Assembly (NCBI GenBank): GCA_017519415.1
Contig: JAFWSI010000045.1
Span: 62,001 to 126,000, forward strand
DNA from: Ruminococcus sp.
GTDB taxonomy: Bacteria > Bacillota > Clostridia > Oscillospirales > Ruminococcaceae
Direction: 5' to 3'
Length of the DNA: 64,000 nucleotides
Shown: positions 9,112 to 16,871 of the stretch, piece by piece
How positions within the stretch are numbered: the first letter of the stretch is position 1
How the letters are laid out: every line of letters begins with the position of its first letter
Translations under genes and position numbers: made by a program
The notes under the pieces: generated by a model
What the model was told of the DNA's origin: nothing
What the model saw: only the letters and a program-made list of their open reading frames with translations
The model's database searches: none

Positions 9112-10551
9112 ATGAGCGGTAATATAAACAGCTACGAAAGCCCCTTCTGCACACGCTATGCAAGTGAGGAAATGCAGTATATTTTCTCAGCGGACAAGAA
9201 GTTCACTACATGGAGAAAGCTCTGGGTAGCCCTTGCAAGAGCCGAAATGAAGCTCGGTCTTCCCGTTACGGAGGCTCAGGTGAAGCAGCTCGAGGAGCAT
9301 ATCAACGACGTGGACTACGAAATGGCGGCTGAGCGCGAAAAGATAACACGCCACGATGTTATGGCTCACGTTTTCACCTACGGTCAGGCCTGTCCCGACG
9401 CCGCAGGTATCATCCACCTCGGAGCTACCTCCTGCTATGTGGGCGACAATACCGACGTCATAATCATGCGCGACGCTCTTAAGGTAGTCCGCAGAAAGCT
9501 CCTGAACGTAATGAACAACCTTGCAAAGTTCGCAGAGGAGTATAAGAACCTCCCCTGCCTTGCATATACTCATCTTCAGCCCGCTCAGCTCACTACCGTG
9601 GGAAAGAGAGCTACGCTCTGGCTCAACGAGCTCCTCATGGACTTTCAGGACCTTGAATACCGTATGTCCACACTGAAGCTTCTCGGCTCAAAGGGCACAA
9701 CAGGTACTCAGGCTTCGTTCATGGAGCTTTTCGAGGGCGACACAGACAAGATAAAGAAGCTGGAGCAGATGATAGCCGAGGAAATGGGCTTTGACGCCGT
9801 AGTTCCCGTATCGGGTCAGACCTACTCGCGTAAGGTGGACTCAAAGGTGCTGGAGCTCCTCAGCGATATCGCACAGTCCGCAAGCAAATTCTCCAACGAT
9901 ATGCGTATCCTCCAATCCTTCAAGGAAATGGAGGAGCCAAGAGAGAAGAAGCAGATAGGCTCTTCTGCAATGGCTTACAAGCGCAATCCTATGCGCTGTG
10001 AGAGAATCACTTCCCTCGCACGTTACGTAATGATAGACAGCCTTAACCCTGCATTCACCGCAGGCACACAGTGGTTCGAGAGAACTCTGGACGACTCCGC
10101 AAACAAGCGTATCAGCGTAGCAGAGGCCTTCCTCGGCGTTGACGCTATACTCAACATCATGATGAACGTTACAAACGGCATCGTGGTATATCCCGAAATG
10201 ATACGCCGCCGCGTTATGGCGGAGCTCCCCTTCATGGCAAGCGAAAATATAATGATGGACGCTGTAAAGAAGGGCGGAAACCGTCAGGAGCTCCACGACC
10301 GTATCATGGACTACTCCATGGAGGCAGGCGCTAACGTAAAGGTAAAGGGTCTTGACAACAACCTCTGTGAGCTCATCGAAGCCGATCCCATGTTCATGGT
10401 AACAAAGGAGGAGCTTGACGCAGTCCTCAAGCCCGAGAACTACACAGGCAGAAGCTCACAGCAGGTTGACGAGTTCCTTGCTGAATGCATAAAGCCTATC
10501 CTCGAAGCAAATAAGGACATTCTCGGCGAAAGCTTTGAGATGAAGAATTGA
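9112..10551 (+). CDS. purB: Adenylosuccinate lyase
   Basis: PurB cleaves SAICAR and adenylosuccinate with release of fumarate in purine synthesis; it is a cytosolic homotetramer. The protein is 479 residues, the normal size. The fumarase/aspartase superfamily signature GSSAMAYKRNPMRCE is at about residues 283-297. The other active-site regions, RHDVMAHVF near 80 and TSCYVGDNTD near 105, are present. The start follows AAAGGAG. It stands alone, with its own promoter and a downstream hairpin, apart from any other pur gene in the window. Confidence 0.97.
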   Translation: MSGNINSYESPFCTRYASEEMQYIFSADKKFTTWRKLWVALARAEMKLGLPVTEAQVKQLEEHINDVDYEMAAEREKITRHDVMAHVFTYGQACPDAAGIIHLGATSCYVGDNTDVIIMRDALKVVRRKLLNVMNNLAKFAEEYKNLPCLAYTHLQPAQLTTVGKRATLWLNELLMDFQDLEYRMSTLKLLGSKGTTGTQASFMELFEGDTDKIKKLEQMIAEEMGFDAVVPVSGQTYSRKVDSKVLELLSDIAQSASKFSNDMRILQSFKEMEEPREKKQIGSSAMAYKRNPMRCERITSLARYVMIDSLNPAFTAGTQWFERTLDDSANKRISVAEAFLGVDAILNIMMNVTNGIVVYPEMIRRRVMAELPFMASENIMMDAVKKGGNRQELHDRIMDYSMEAGANVKVKGLDNNLCELIEADPMFMVTKEELDAVLKPENYTGRSSQQVDEFLAECIKPILEANKDILGESFEMKN

Positions 10552-10624
10552 GCAGCGTGACGCTGCTCAGTTGAGAGTTTTTGATACCCTCCGCTGTCAA
10601 GAGCAGTTTTTTCAACTCTCAACT
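10550..10624 (+). terminator. Hairpins after purB
   Basis: GAGCAGCG/CGCTGCTC (10550-10568) overlaps the stop codon but is not followed by a T-run. A second, longer-range inverted pair, GTTGAGAGTT (10570-10579) and AACTCTCAAC (10614-10623), is followed by TTTTT and could act as the terminator. Confidence 0.55.
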
Positions 10625-10744
10625 TTTTGCGATATTCCGCACTCTACGAAGCGCAGACTCCGCTTGATACCGTAATTCTACGCCTCATGGGTGTACTTTT
10701 TCTCCGCGGCATGATACACTTTTCTCAGAAAGGAGGACACATGA

Positions 10745-11386
10745 ATGGATCAGGTAAAGATCGGTAAATTCATCTCTCAGATGAGAAAGGAAAAAGGACT
10801 TACACAGAAACAGCTTGGCGAAGAACTCCTTATCAGTGATAAGACAGTTTCCAAGTGGGAGACAGGCAAGGGTATGCCGGAGGTGTCCCTTATGCTCCCC
10901 CTCTGTGAAAAGTTAGGTATCAATGTAAACGAGCTCCTCACGGGCGAGCGTATCCCCGATGAGGACTACAAGAAGAAAGCGGAGGAAAATATTATGAATA
11001 TCATGCGTGAAAAAGAGGAAAGCATCAGAAAGATCATCATTTCGGCAATCGTATGCGCTGTTACACTGCTTGCAGGCATTACTCTCATAATAGTGGCAGG
11101 CACACTTGAAATGAAGACATGGCTGAGAATAGTTCTGTCGGCAATCGGCGCATTTGTCATTATCGGCGGTATTGCAGTTGCCGCTTTAGAAGATATGAAC
11201 GCAGGCACTTACGAATGCAGTCACTGCGGAGCACGCTTCGTTCCGTCTGCAAAGAGCTATATTTTCGGCGCTCATACTCTCACAAAAAGAAAGCTCACCT
11301 GCCCCAAATGCGGCAAGCGTTCATACTGCAAGCGCAGATTAACTCACTTAGCGCAGAGCCTGCGCACCCCTTTCCATGCGAGCTGA
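10745..11386 (+). CDS. XRE-type regulator with two TM helices and a C-terminal zinc ribbon
   Basis: A protein of 213 residues. The helix-turn-helix (about residues 7-60) shows MRKEKGLTQKQLGEELLISDKTVSKWETGKG, a typical Cro/CI fold. After a charged linker there are two hydrophobic segments (about 96-118 and 124-146), then a C4 zinc ribbon with CSHCG and CPKCG spacing. Architectures with HTH plus TM helices suggest membrane-tethered sensing regulators, but the signal is unknown. The ATG at 10745 is chosen over the ATG at 10741, whose frame stops after eight codons. AAAGGAGG precedes it. It appears monocistronic; its target is not evident. Confidence 0.85.
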   Translation: MDQVKIGKFISQMRKEKGLTQKQLGEELLISDKTVSKWETGKGMPEVSLMLPLCEKLGINVNELLTGERIPDEDYKKKAEENIMNIMREKEESIRKIIISAIVCAVTLLAGITLIIVAGTLEMKTWLRIVLSAIGAFVIIGGIAVAALEDMNAGTYECSHCGARFVPSAKSYIFGAHTLTKRKLTCPKCGKRSYCKRRLTHLAQSLRTPFHAS

Positions 11387-11456
11387 GCAAGCTCGCCCAC
11401 TATTACTAAATTGGTTAATTGTACATCGCTTACGGTGCTTTGTATAAATTACGCCC

Positions 11457-11528
11457 TGTAGGGGCGCCTGTTGGGCGCCCGCCGGATACAAATATTATTG
11501 TGGGGGCGGCGTTCCGCCGCCCCCACAA
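11457..11528. repeat. Two TGTAGGG-type hairpins in the rimM leader
   Basis: The first (11457-11480) has GGGGCGCC...GGGCGCCC. The second (11498-11528) is a near-perfect palindrome with 14-bp arms beginning TTGTGGGGGCGGCG. It ends 27 bp before the rimM start codon. If transcribed, such a stem so near the ribosome site could affect rimM translation. Confidence 0.72.
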
Positions 11529-11555
11529 TGAATCATCAGACAGGTAAATAATACA

Positions 11556-12059
11556 ATGAAAAAAGAATATCTCGAAGCAGGAAAGATAGTCACCACCCAC
11601 GGAGTACGCGGCGAGGTGAAGATAATGCCCTACACCGACAGCCCCGAGCTTCTTGCGGAGTTCGACAGGCTTTTCATAGGAAAAAACCACGAGGAAGTGT
11701 TCATCGAACGCTCCCGCGTGTTCAAGAATACAGTTATCGCCAAGATAGAGGGAATCGACACTCCCGAGGCGGCGGAAAAGCTCCGCAACAAGGTGCTCTA
11801 TATGCACCGTGACGACCTCGAACTTGACGAGGACACCTACTTCATACAGGACCTCATCGGTCTTGAAGTCCGCGACGCCGACAACGACACCGTTTACGGC
11901 AAGATAGCCGACGTTATGCAGACGGGAGCCAACGACGTCTACGTCATAAAGGGCGAGGACAGGGAATATCTCGTCCCGGCAATTGCAGACGTTGTGGTAT
12001 CCACTGACGTTGACGGCGGAGTTATGACTATCCGTCCCCTTGACGGGCTTTTCGACTGA
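11556..12059 (+). CDS. rimM: Ribosome maturation factor RimM
   Basis: RimM assists assembly of the 30S head, binding S19 and 16S rRNA. The 167-residue protein has the N-terminal RimM beta-barrel (EAGKIVTTHGVRGEVKI, about residues 6-22) and a C-terminal PRC-barrel (about 95-165, with YFIQDLIGLEV and YVIKG...YLVPAI). The ribosome-binding site is weak. rimM usually precedes trmD directly; here two other genes lie between them. The stop overlaps the region from which the next, frameshifted frame begins. Confidence 0.95.
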   Translation: MKKEYLEAGKIVTTHGVRGEVKIMPYTDSPELLAEFDRLFIGKNHEEVFIERSRVFKNTVIAKIEGIDTPEAAEKLRNKVLYMHRDDLELDEDTYFIQDLIGLEVRDADNDTVYGKIADVMQTGANDVYVIKGEDREYLVPAIADVVVSTDVDGGVMTIRPLDGLFD

Positions 12060-12060
12060 T

Positions 12061-12640
12061 GTGAAAAAGAGCAATTTTATTGCTTTAGGAGCTCTTATTG
12101 CAGCCTTTGCGGCAGCTGCCGCATGGTCGGCAATGACCTGCGCAGAATCGCTGAAAGACTTTTTGCGGCTCCCGGAATGGGGAATATCAGTGACGGGGAT
12201 AGTTTTTCCTGCTCATGCTGTTTATCCCCAATATCATATGGAGCAAAAAGCAGCCCGCAGGCTATGAGGAGTCCGCAAAGCGTGAAAGCAAGGTGCTCCT
12301 CGCACTTGAACGTGCAGGCGAAGTCCTTGTATCTGTCCTGGTTCTTACAGACCGCCGGCTTGACCGCTTTTCATTTTTACCGCGGCTGGGCTATATCATA
12401 CTTGCACTTGTGCTCATGATACTCTACGAGCTCTACTGGATAAAATATTTCCGAAGCAGCCGGACTCTCGGAGATATGTACTCGGATTACTGCGGCTTTC
12501 CGCTGGCAGGCGCTTCACTGCCTGTATTTGCCGTATTCCTTCTCGGAGTTTACGCCTGCAATGTCTTTCTTATTGCGGCGTCGGTCATACTCGGCATCGG
12601 ACACATCGGCATACATCTTATGCACAAAAGGGAGCTCTGA
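12061..12640 (+). pseudogene. Frameshifted integral membrane protein gene
   Basis: A GTG at 12061, right after rimM, opens a frame with one TM helix (VKKSNFIALGALIAAFAAAAA) that ends at 12267. A second frame from about 12203 to 12640 carries at least three more TM segments. Removing one T from the T5 run at 12203-12207 joins them into a coherent hydrophobic helix (SVTGIVFLLMLFIPNIIW) and a single protein of about 192 residues. This indicates a single-base insertion, by mutation or by sequencing error. No family is recognised. It lies between rimM and the anchored protein gene at 12718. Confidence 0.6.
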
Positions 12641-12717
12641 GGCTCCGCAAAAAAGAGATAAAAATAAAAGGAACAAAAGAAAAAACGGCGCAGATACGCC
12701 AAAAGGAGGCAATCACC

Positions 12718-13440
12718 ATGAAAAGATTCTTAGGCATACTATTTCTACTCATCATCGCAGCAGCAGGCGTTACGGTCTTCTTCTTCCCGGGCATACCTTA
12801 TTATTATAAGTGTACCCACGATCTGAAATCCACGGAAAATATCCTTACAGACATACCCTCAGACCTGCCTCCCATAGAGGGCGGCACCTCGGAGTACTCC
12901 AGTCTCGGTCTGAAGCTCACGGCATGGAAGGATATGGAGGCCCAGCGCACCGACGACAAGAATCAGGCACTGTGGGAAAACAAGGACCGCACCCATGTGG
13001 TCTCCATATATACGGAGAATATCGGCGGCAATTTCGATTTTCTCGACAGAACGGGTAGGGCCCATGAGGATCTGGACCGCTACTGCAAGAAGATCAAAAA
13101 GAGCACTCCCGACGGAAACCTCGAGTTCGTCCGCCTCATAGCCTCGCTGACCATGGACGACTTTGATATACACGACTTCAGCAATGCGGCTACCTTCTAC
13201 AAGATGATGAAGATCAAGAACGATATGTACATCAGCGACGACTATCCCGTAAGGATATATACCGTTGACGGCGTTGGCTACCGCGGCTTCCTTCTCATTG
13301 CCCAGGCACCCGACGAGAGCCTCTCCGTTATCAACATATACCCCGAAAAGGACAAGCACGTCCGTTACGTTGTCGGCACCAGCGTCAACAGCTGGGACGA
13401 GGTAAAATCTATTGCAGACAGTATAAAACTGACCGAATAA
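12718..13440 (+). CDS. Membrane-anchored extracellular protein of unknown function
   Basis: A protein of 240 residues with an N-terminal hydrophobic anchor (about 4-26) followed by a soluble domain of about 210 residues. The start has AAGGAGG eight bases upstream. The body contains LGLKLTAWKDMEAQ and ends SWDEVKSIADSIKLTE, reminiscent of small lipoprotein-like domains that read like PsbP/LpqN folds, but I would not assign one. It sits in the rimM-trmD interval. A stable hairpin (GGGACCGC/GCGGTCCC, 13451-13470) follows the stop without a T-run. Confidence 0.75.
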   Translation: MKRFLGILFLLIIAAAGVTVFFFPGIPYYYKCTHDLKSTENILTDIPSDLPPIEGGTSEYSSLGLKLTAWKDMEAQRTDDKNQALWENKDRTHVVSIYTENIGGNFDFLDRTGRAHEDLDRYCKKIKKSTPDGNLEFVRLIASLTMDDFDIHDFSNAATFYKMMKIKNDMYISDDYPVRIYTVDGVGYRGFLLIAQAPDESLSVINIYPEKDKHVRYVVGTSVNSWDEVKSIADSIKLTE

Positions 13441-13492
13441 ATGCAAAAAAGGGACCGCAGAAGCGGTCCCGAGCTGTAAAAAGGAGATAAAA

Positions 13493-14191
13493 ATGCATAT
13501 TGAGATAGCAACGCTGTTCCCCGAAATGTGCGAAGCCGTTTTAAGCGAAAGCATAGTCGGACGGGCCCGGAAGGCGGAAAAGCTCAGTCTTCACTGCCGT
13601 CAGATCAGAGAATACACCCTCGACAAGCATCGCCGCGTCGACGATACTCCCTACGGCGGCGGCATGGGAATGGTAATGCAGTGTGAGCCCATATACAACT
13701 GCTACAAGGCAGTATGCGAAGAACTGGGCACAAAGCCCCATACTATATATATGTCCCCCAAGGGCAGGATATTCGACCAGCAGAGAGCCGTCGAGCTTTC
13801 CAAGATGGATAATATCCTCATAATCTGCGGCCACTATGAGGGCGTGGATCAGCGCGTTATTGACAAGATCGTGGACGAGGAGCTGTCCATAGGCGATTAT
13901 GTGCTCACCGGCGGAGAGCTTCCCGCCATGGTGGTCGCCGATACCGTTGCCCGTATGTGCGAAGGAGTCCTCTCCGATGAGGTGTGCTTCACCGACGAGA
14001 GCATATACAGCGGCCTCCTCGAGTACCCGCAGTACACCCGCCCCGAGGTCTGGGAGGGAGAAGCGGTGCCGCCTGTGCTGCTCTCGGGTCATCACAAGAA
14101 TATCGAGGCCTGGAGACATGAACAGAGCCTTAAAATAACAGCTGAAAGAAGACCTGATCTTTTAGCTAAATATAAAGCTGAAAATGACTGA
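13493..14191 (+). CDS. trmD: tRNA (guanine-37-N1)-methyltransferase
   Basis: TrmD methylates G37 of tRNAs using S-adenosylmethionine and prevents +1 frameshifting. The 232-residue protein matches the family size. It has RRVDDTPYGGGMGMVM near 45-60, the knotted SPOUT cofactor site CGHYEGVDQRVID near 113, and DYVLTGGELPAM near 135. AAGGAG precedes the ATG. It is followed by a terminator overlapping its stop codon. Confidence 0.97.
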   Translation: MHIEIATLFPEMCEAVLSESIVGRARKAEKLSLHCRQIREYTLDKHRRVDDTPYGGGMGMVMQCEPIYNCYKAVCEELGTKPHTIYMSPKGRIFDQQRAVELSKMDNILIICGHYEGVDQRVIDKIVDEELSIGDYVLTGGELPAMVVADTVARMCEGVLSDEVCFTDESIYSGLLEYPQYTRPEVWEGEAVPPVLLSGHHKNIEAWRHEQSLKITAERRPDLLAKYKAEND

Positions 14192-14217
14192 CCGGATTTT
14201 GCGTCAGTCATTTTTTT
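14185..14217 (+). terminator. Intrinsic terminator of trmD
   Basis: TGACTGAC (14185-14192, containing the stop codon) pairs with GTCAGTCA (14203-14210), followed by T7. Confidence 0.93.
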
Positions 14218-14302
14218 GCTTCGATCATGATGAATTTCCTTTTTAACTGGGCGTATATAAAAAAATGCTTTCTCCGTTTAGAAGAAATAAACATAATATC
14301 GC

Positions 14303-14340
14303 GTTGAATAATATGCAAATTCAACAATTGTTGTCAACAA
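14303..14340. promoter_or_regulatory. Overlapping palindromes upstream of ptsH
   Basis: In the AT-rich gap between trmD and ptsH (14218-14558) lie GTTGAAT-N9-ATTCAAC (14303-14325), the perfect palindrome CAACAATTGTTG (14322-14333) and TTGTTG-T-CAACAA (14328-14340). A possible second promoter overlaps them: TTGTCA at 14331 and TAATTA at 14354, with 17-bp spacing. Repressor operators are the likeliest reading. The rest of the gap has no gene that I can support. Confidence 0.5.
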
Positions 14341-14442
14341 TTTTTTGTAGTGATAATTAACAAGCAACTCGGAAAAATTTCGTTCACATTTAATCTAAAT
14401 GTAGAATTTAAAGCAAACTTCGTTTTTAAACCGAAAAAACCG

Positions 14443-14471
14443 TTGACGTTTAACCGATTACCATGTATAAT
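14443..14471 (+). promoter_or_regulatory. Sigma-A promoter of ptsH
   Basis: TTGACG (14443-14448), a 17-bp spacer, and TATAAT (14466-14471) with a TG two bases upstream (extended -10). Confidence 0.82.
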
Positions 14472-14558
14472 GATAATCAGCAAGTGAACATTTGCAAACA
14501 AAAACAAATACAGTCCTTTGAGAGGGGCTGTCGACCACAGAGAATAGGAGAGTTGTAT

Positions 14559-14831
14559 ATGTTTGTAAGAGAAGTAATGGTTAAGAATCAGGTTGGACTT
14601 CATGCAAGACCTGCAACCTTCTTTATTCAGAAGGCGAATGAGTTCAAGTCATCAATCTGGATCGAAAAGGAAGAGCGCAGAGTAAACGCTAAGAGCCTGC
14701 TCGGTATTCTTTCACTCGGTATCGTAGGCGGCACAAACGTAAAGGTGATCGCAGACGGAGCTGATGAAAAGGCAGCAGTTGACGCTCTTATCGAGCTCGT
14801 AGACAGCGGCTTCAGCGAAGAAAACAGATAA
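14559..14831 (+). CDS. ptsH: HPr, phosphocarrier protein of the PTS
   Basis: HPr carries phosphate from enzyme I to the sugar-specific EIIs. In Firmicutes, Ser46 phosphorylation also makes it a CcpA corepressor. The 90-residue product starts at 14559 behind a GGAG site; upstream in-frame codons lack one. It has the active-site His in NQVGLHARPATFF (His about 15) and the regulatory Ser in AKSLLGILSLGI (about 46). Both residues are present, so this is HPr rather than Crh. It is monocistronic, with its own promoter and terminator; enzyme I is not adjacent. Confidence 0.93.
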   Translation: MFVREVMVKNQVGLHARPATFFIQKANEFKSSIWIEKEERRVNAKSLLGILSLGIVGGTNVKVIADGADEKAAVDALIELVDSGFSEENR

Positions 14832-14851
14832 AAAATCACTGTAAAGAACTT

Positions 14852-14885
14852 GGGCGTTACAAGAGTAACGCCCCCTTTTGTTTTA
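14852..14885 (+). terminator. Intrinsic terminator of ptsH
   Basis: GGGCGTTAC pairs with GTAACGCCC around AAGA, followed by CCCTTTTGTTTT. It also lies just beyond the convergent spoIVB stop. Confidence 0.85.
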
Positions 14886-16118
14886 TGCCGCAGCATCCAT
14901 AGCCTGCACCATATTCTCCGCAAATATGCCGTATCCGCAGGTGGGATCGCTCACGAACACATGGGTCACGGCTCCCGCAAGCCTGCCGTTCTGTATGATA
15001 GGACTGCCGCTCATGCCCTGTACTATCCCCCCCGAAGCCTCGAGCAGCCTTTCATCAGTTATCCTGACTACCATATTCTTAGAGCTGCTGCCGCTGGCAA
15101 GGTCTACCTTCACTATCTCCGCGCTGTATCTCTCGGGAGCGCTTCCCGTTGTTACGGTGCATATCTCCGCAGGACCCTCGGTTATCTCCTGACGGTAAGC
15201 CATGGTGAGCTCCTCGCAGTCCGCGGACAGCTCCGCAAGAGTTGCCTCGTTCAGCACGCCGTATATTCCGCTCCGGCAGTTATCGCCAAGAGTGCCGAGA
15301 CTTCCGCTGAAGGCGAATTTTCCCCTCAGCTCCCCGGGTATGCCGCGGGCTCCCCTTTTTATTTCTGTTATCTCCACAGGCACAGCCTCTCCGCTGTGGA
15401 CAGGAACTATCCCCCCTGTGTCGGAATCGCATATGGGATGGCCCAGTCCCGCAAAGGCGCCTGTTTTCTTGTCAAAAAAGGTCATGGTGCCTATTCCCGC
15501 GATACTGTCGCGCACCCACATACCGCCCTTCCAGCCGCCGCTCCGACGGGAGCGTACAGGCTTCAGCGAGGTCGTGAAGCGGCAGTCCTCACGCTCCACC
15601 GAAAGCTCGAGCGTTTTCCCCTCTGACGAGGATATGAGCTCCTGTAGCTGATCGTTGGAGGTGAGCTCCGTACCGTTGACGAGCTGTATCACGTCGCCCT
15701 TCTGTATCCCCGCTTCCATGGCCGGACAGCTGAGAGTGCCGTTTTCACCCTCTACATTGCCGAGCCCCGTGACCATAACGCCCTCCATGAGAAGCTTTAT
15801 CCCGAAGGGACAGCCTCCCACGGCAAGTACGGGCGGATCCGCCTTGCGAACCTCTATATTCTTTACGGGTATGGCTCCGAAAAGGGAAAGAGTCACCTGC
15901 TCGGCCGCAGGCGGCGTTTCAGCCGCAGGCACAGCCCTTACGGGCGAACAGGCGCAGCTTAGCTCGGGAAATCCCGCAATTTTCACAGTCCCGCCGTTTC
16001 CCACGGTCACCGCCGACGGCAGCCGTGAGGAATAATATCCAGCGGCTGCGTATAATCCCACAAAAGCAGCAGATAATACTGCCGCAGACATTTTTATTAT
16101 TTTTCTTTTCAACAACAT
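14883..16118 (-). CDS. spoIVB: SpoIVB peptidase (family S55) with PDZ domain
   Basis: In spore formers SpoIVB is secreted by the forespore and cleaves SpoIVFA to trigger sigma-K processing. The 411-residue protein has an N-terminal TM anchor (about 8-27), a PDZ domain (about 110-190, with AGIQKGDVIQLVNG), and an S55 catalytic region. The latter carries the His in GLGHPICDSDTGG (about 228) and the nucleophile Ser in GIVQGMSGSPIIQNG (about 370). All catalytic features appear intact. An AAAGGAAA site precedes the ATG. A short palindrome, TGTTCCC/GGGAACA, lies just upstream (16135-16152). It is isolated from other sporulation genes here. Confidence 0.93.
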   Translation of the reverse strand: MLLKRKIIKMSAAVLSAAFVGLYAAAGYYSSRLPSAVTVGNGGTVKIAGFPELSCACSPVRAVPAAETPPAAEQVTLSLFGAIPVKNIEVRKADPPVLAVGGCPFGIKLLMEGVMVTGLGNVEGENGTLSCPAMEAGIQKGDVIQLVNGTELTSNDQLQELISSSEGKTLELSVEREDCRFTTSLKPVRSRRSGGWKGGMWVRDSIAGIGTMTFFDKKTGAFAGLGHPICDSDTGGIVPVHSGEAVPVEITEIKRGARGIPGELRGKFAFSGSLGTLGDNCRSGIYGVLNEATLAELSADCEELTMAYRQEITEGPAEICTVTTGSAPERYSAEIVKVDLASGSSSKNMVVRITDERLLEASGGIVQGMSGSPIIQNGRLAGAVTHVFVSDPTCGYGIFAENMVQAMDAAA

Positions 16119-16224
16119 TTTATTTTCCTTTCATGTTCCCTCGGGAACAGAATTATTATCCCCCGGCTGCCCGGATATATAAATGAGAATTATCCACAGC
16201 CTTGAACTGCATATGGAGTAAAAA

Positions 16225-16707
16225 ATGAGTAAAAAAAACAGGAAAGATCTTCCGCAGCACCCCTCCCGTACAATGAGGGCGGCAAAGGCGGCAATGCTTC
16301 TGCTGAGCCTTTACTTTTCCTGCGCCATGACGGTGCTGTCGGGTGCGGGACTTATACATAACCGTGAGAGCTACGGCAGCGCCCTTGCCCGCACGGGACT
16401 TTTCATGATCATAGCCGCCGCACTTATGACAACGGGAGCCGTCCTCTGCCTTTTCAGACGGGATCTTACCGGTATACTGTCCATAGCGGCTTCGGTGTCG
16501 GGGCTCGTGCTTTGCATGGCCATGCTGAAAAAGCTCACCGGACACGCCGACGCAAAAGGCTGGACGGACAAATATACCTTGCAGCCCGTAAGCGATATGT
16601 ACCGCTCAAGAGTGCTGCCCTGCATTATTCCCGTGATAATGGCGGTGGCTATCGCGGCTATCCAGCTTTGCAGCTATGAACAAAGGAAACGCCGCAGCAC
16701 CGGCTGA
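16225..16707 (+). CDS. Four-TM membrane protein of unknown function
   Basis: A protein of 160 residues. It has a basic N-terminus (MSKKNRKDLPQHPSR) and hydrophobic segments at about 20-42, 55-76, 84-102 and 130-150. It is transcribed divergently from spoIVB and ends at a clear terminator. The ribosome-binding site is weak (TGGAG). No family is recognised and no motif stands out. Confidence 0.72.
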   Translation: MSKKNRKDLPQHPSRTMRAAKAAMLLLSLYFSCAMTVLSGAGLIHNRESYGSALARTGLFMIIAAALMTTGAVLCLFRRDLTGILSIAASVSGLVLCMAMLKKLTGHADAKGWTDKYTLQPVSDMYRSRVLPCIIPVIMAVAIAAIQLCSYEQRKRRSTG

Positions 16708-16732
16708 CCGCAGCGAATACTATCATACACCA

Positions 16733-16757
16733 AGGCAGCTGAAAAAGCTGTCTTTTT
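16733..16757 (+). terminator. Intrinsic terminator
   Basis: AGGCAGCT pairs with AGCTGTCT around GAAAA with one G-U pair, followed by T6. Confidence 0.85.
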
Positions 16758-16810
16758 TTGCGGATAAGGCATAACTTTCCGACATTTATTGCAGTTTTTC
16801 GCTCTTTGTC

Positions 16811-16839
16811 TTGCTTTGTTCACATTTCTGTGGTACAAT
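16811..16839 (+). promoter_or_regulatory. Sigma-A promoter of birA
   Basis: TTGCTT (16811-16816), a 17-bp spacer, TACAAT (16834-16839). Confidence 0.75.
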
Positions 16840-16871
16840 GGTATTAATATTACCGAAAGGAACACTCTACA

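Noticed and set aside
13451-13470. Terminator before trmD
   Set aside because: The stem GGGACCGC/GCGGTCCC is strong but is followed by GAGCTG and the trmD ribosome site with no T-run, so full termination is unlikely.
14463-14558. N-terminal extension of HPr by 32 residues
   Set aside because: The extension overlaps the promoter -10 region and has no ribosome site; HPr proteins start at the MFVREV position.
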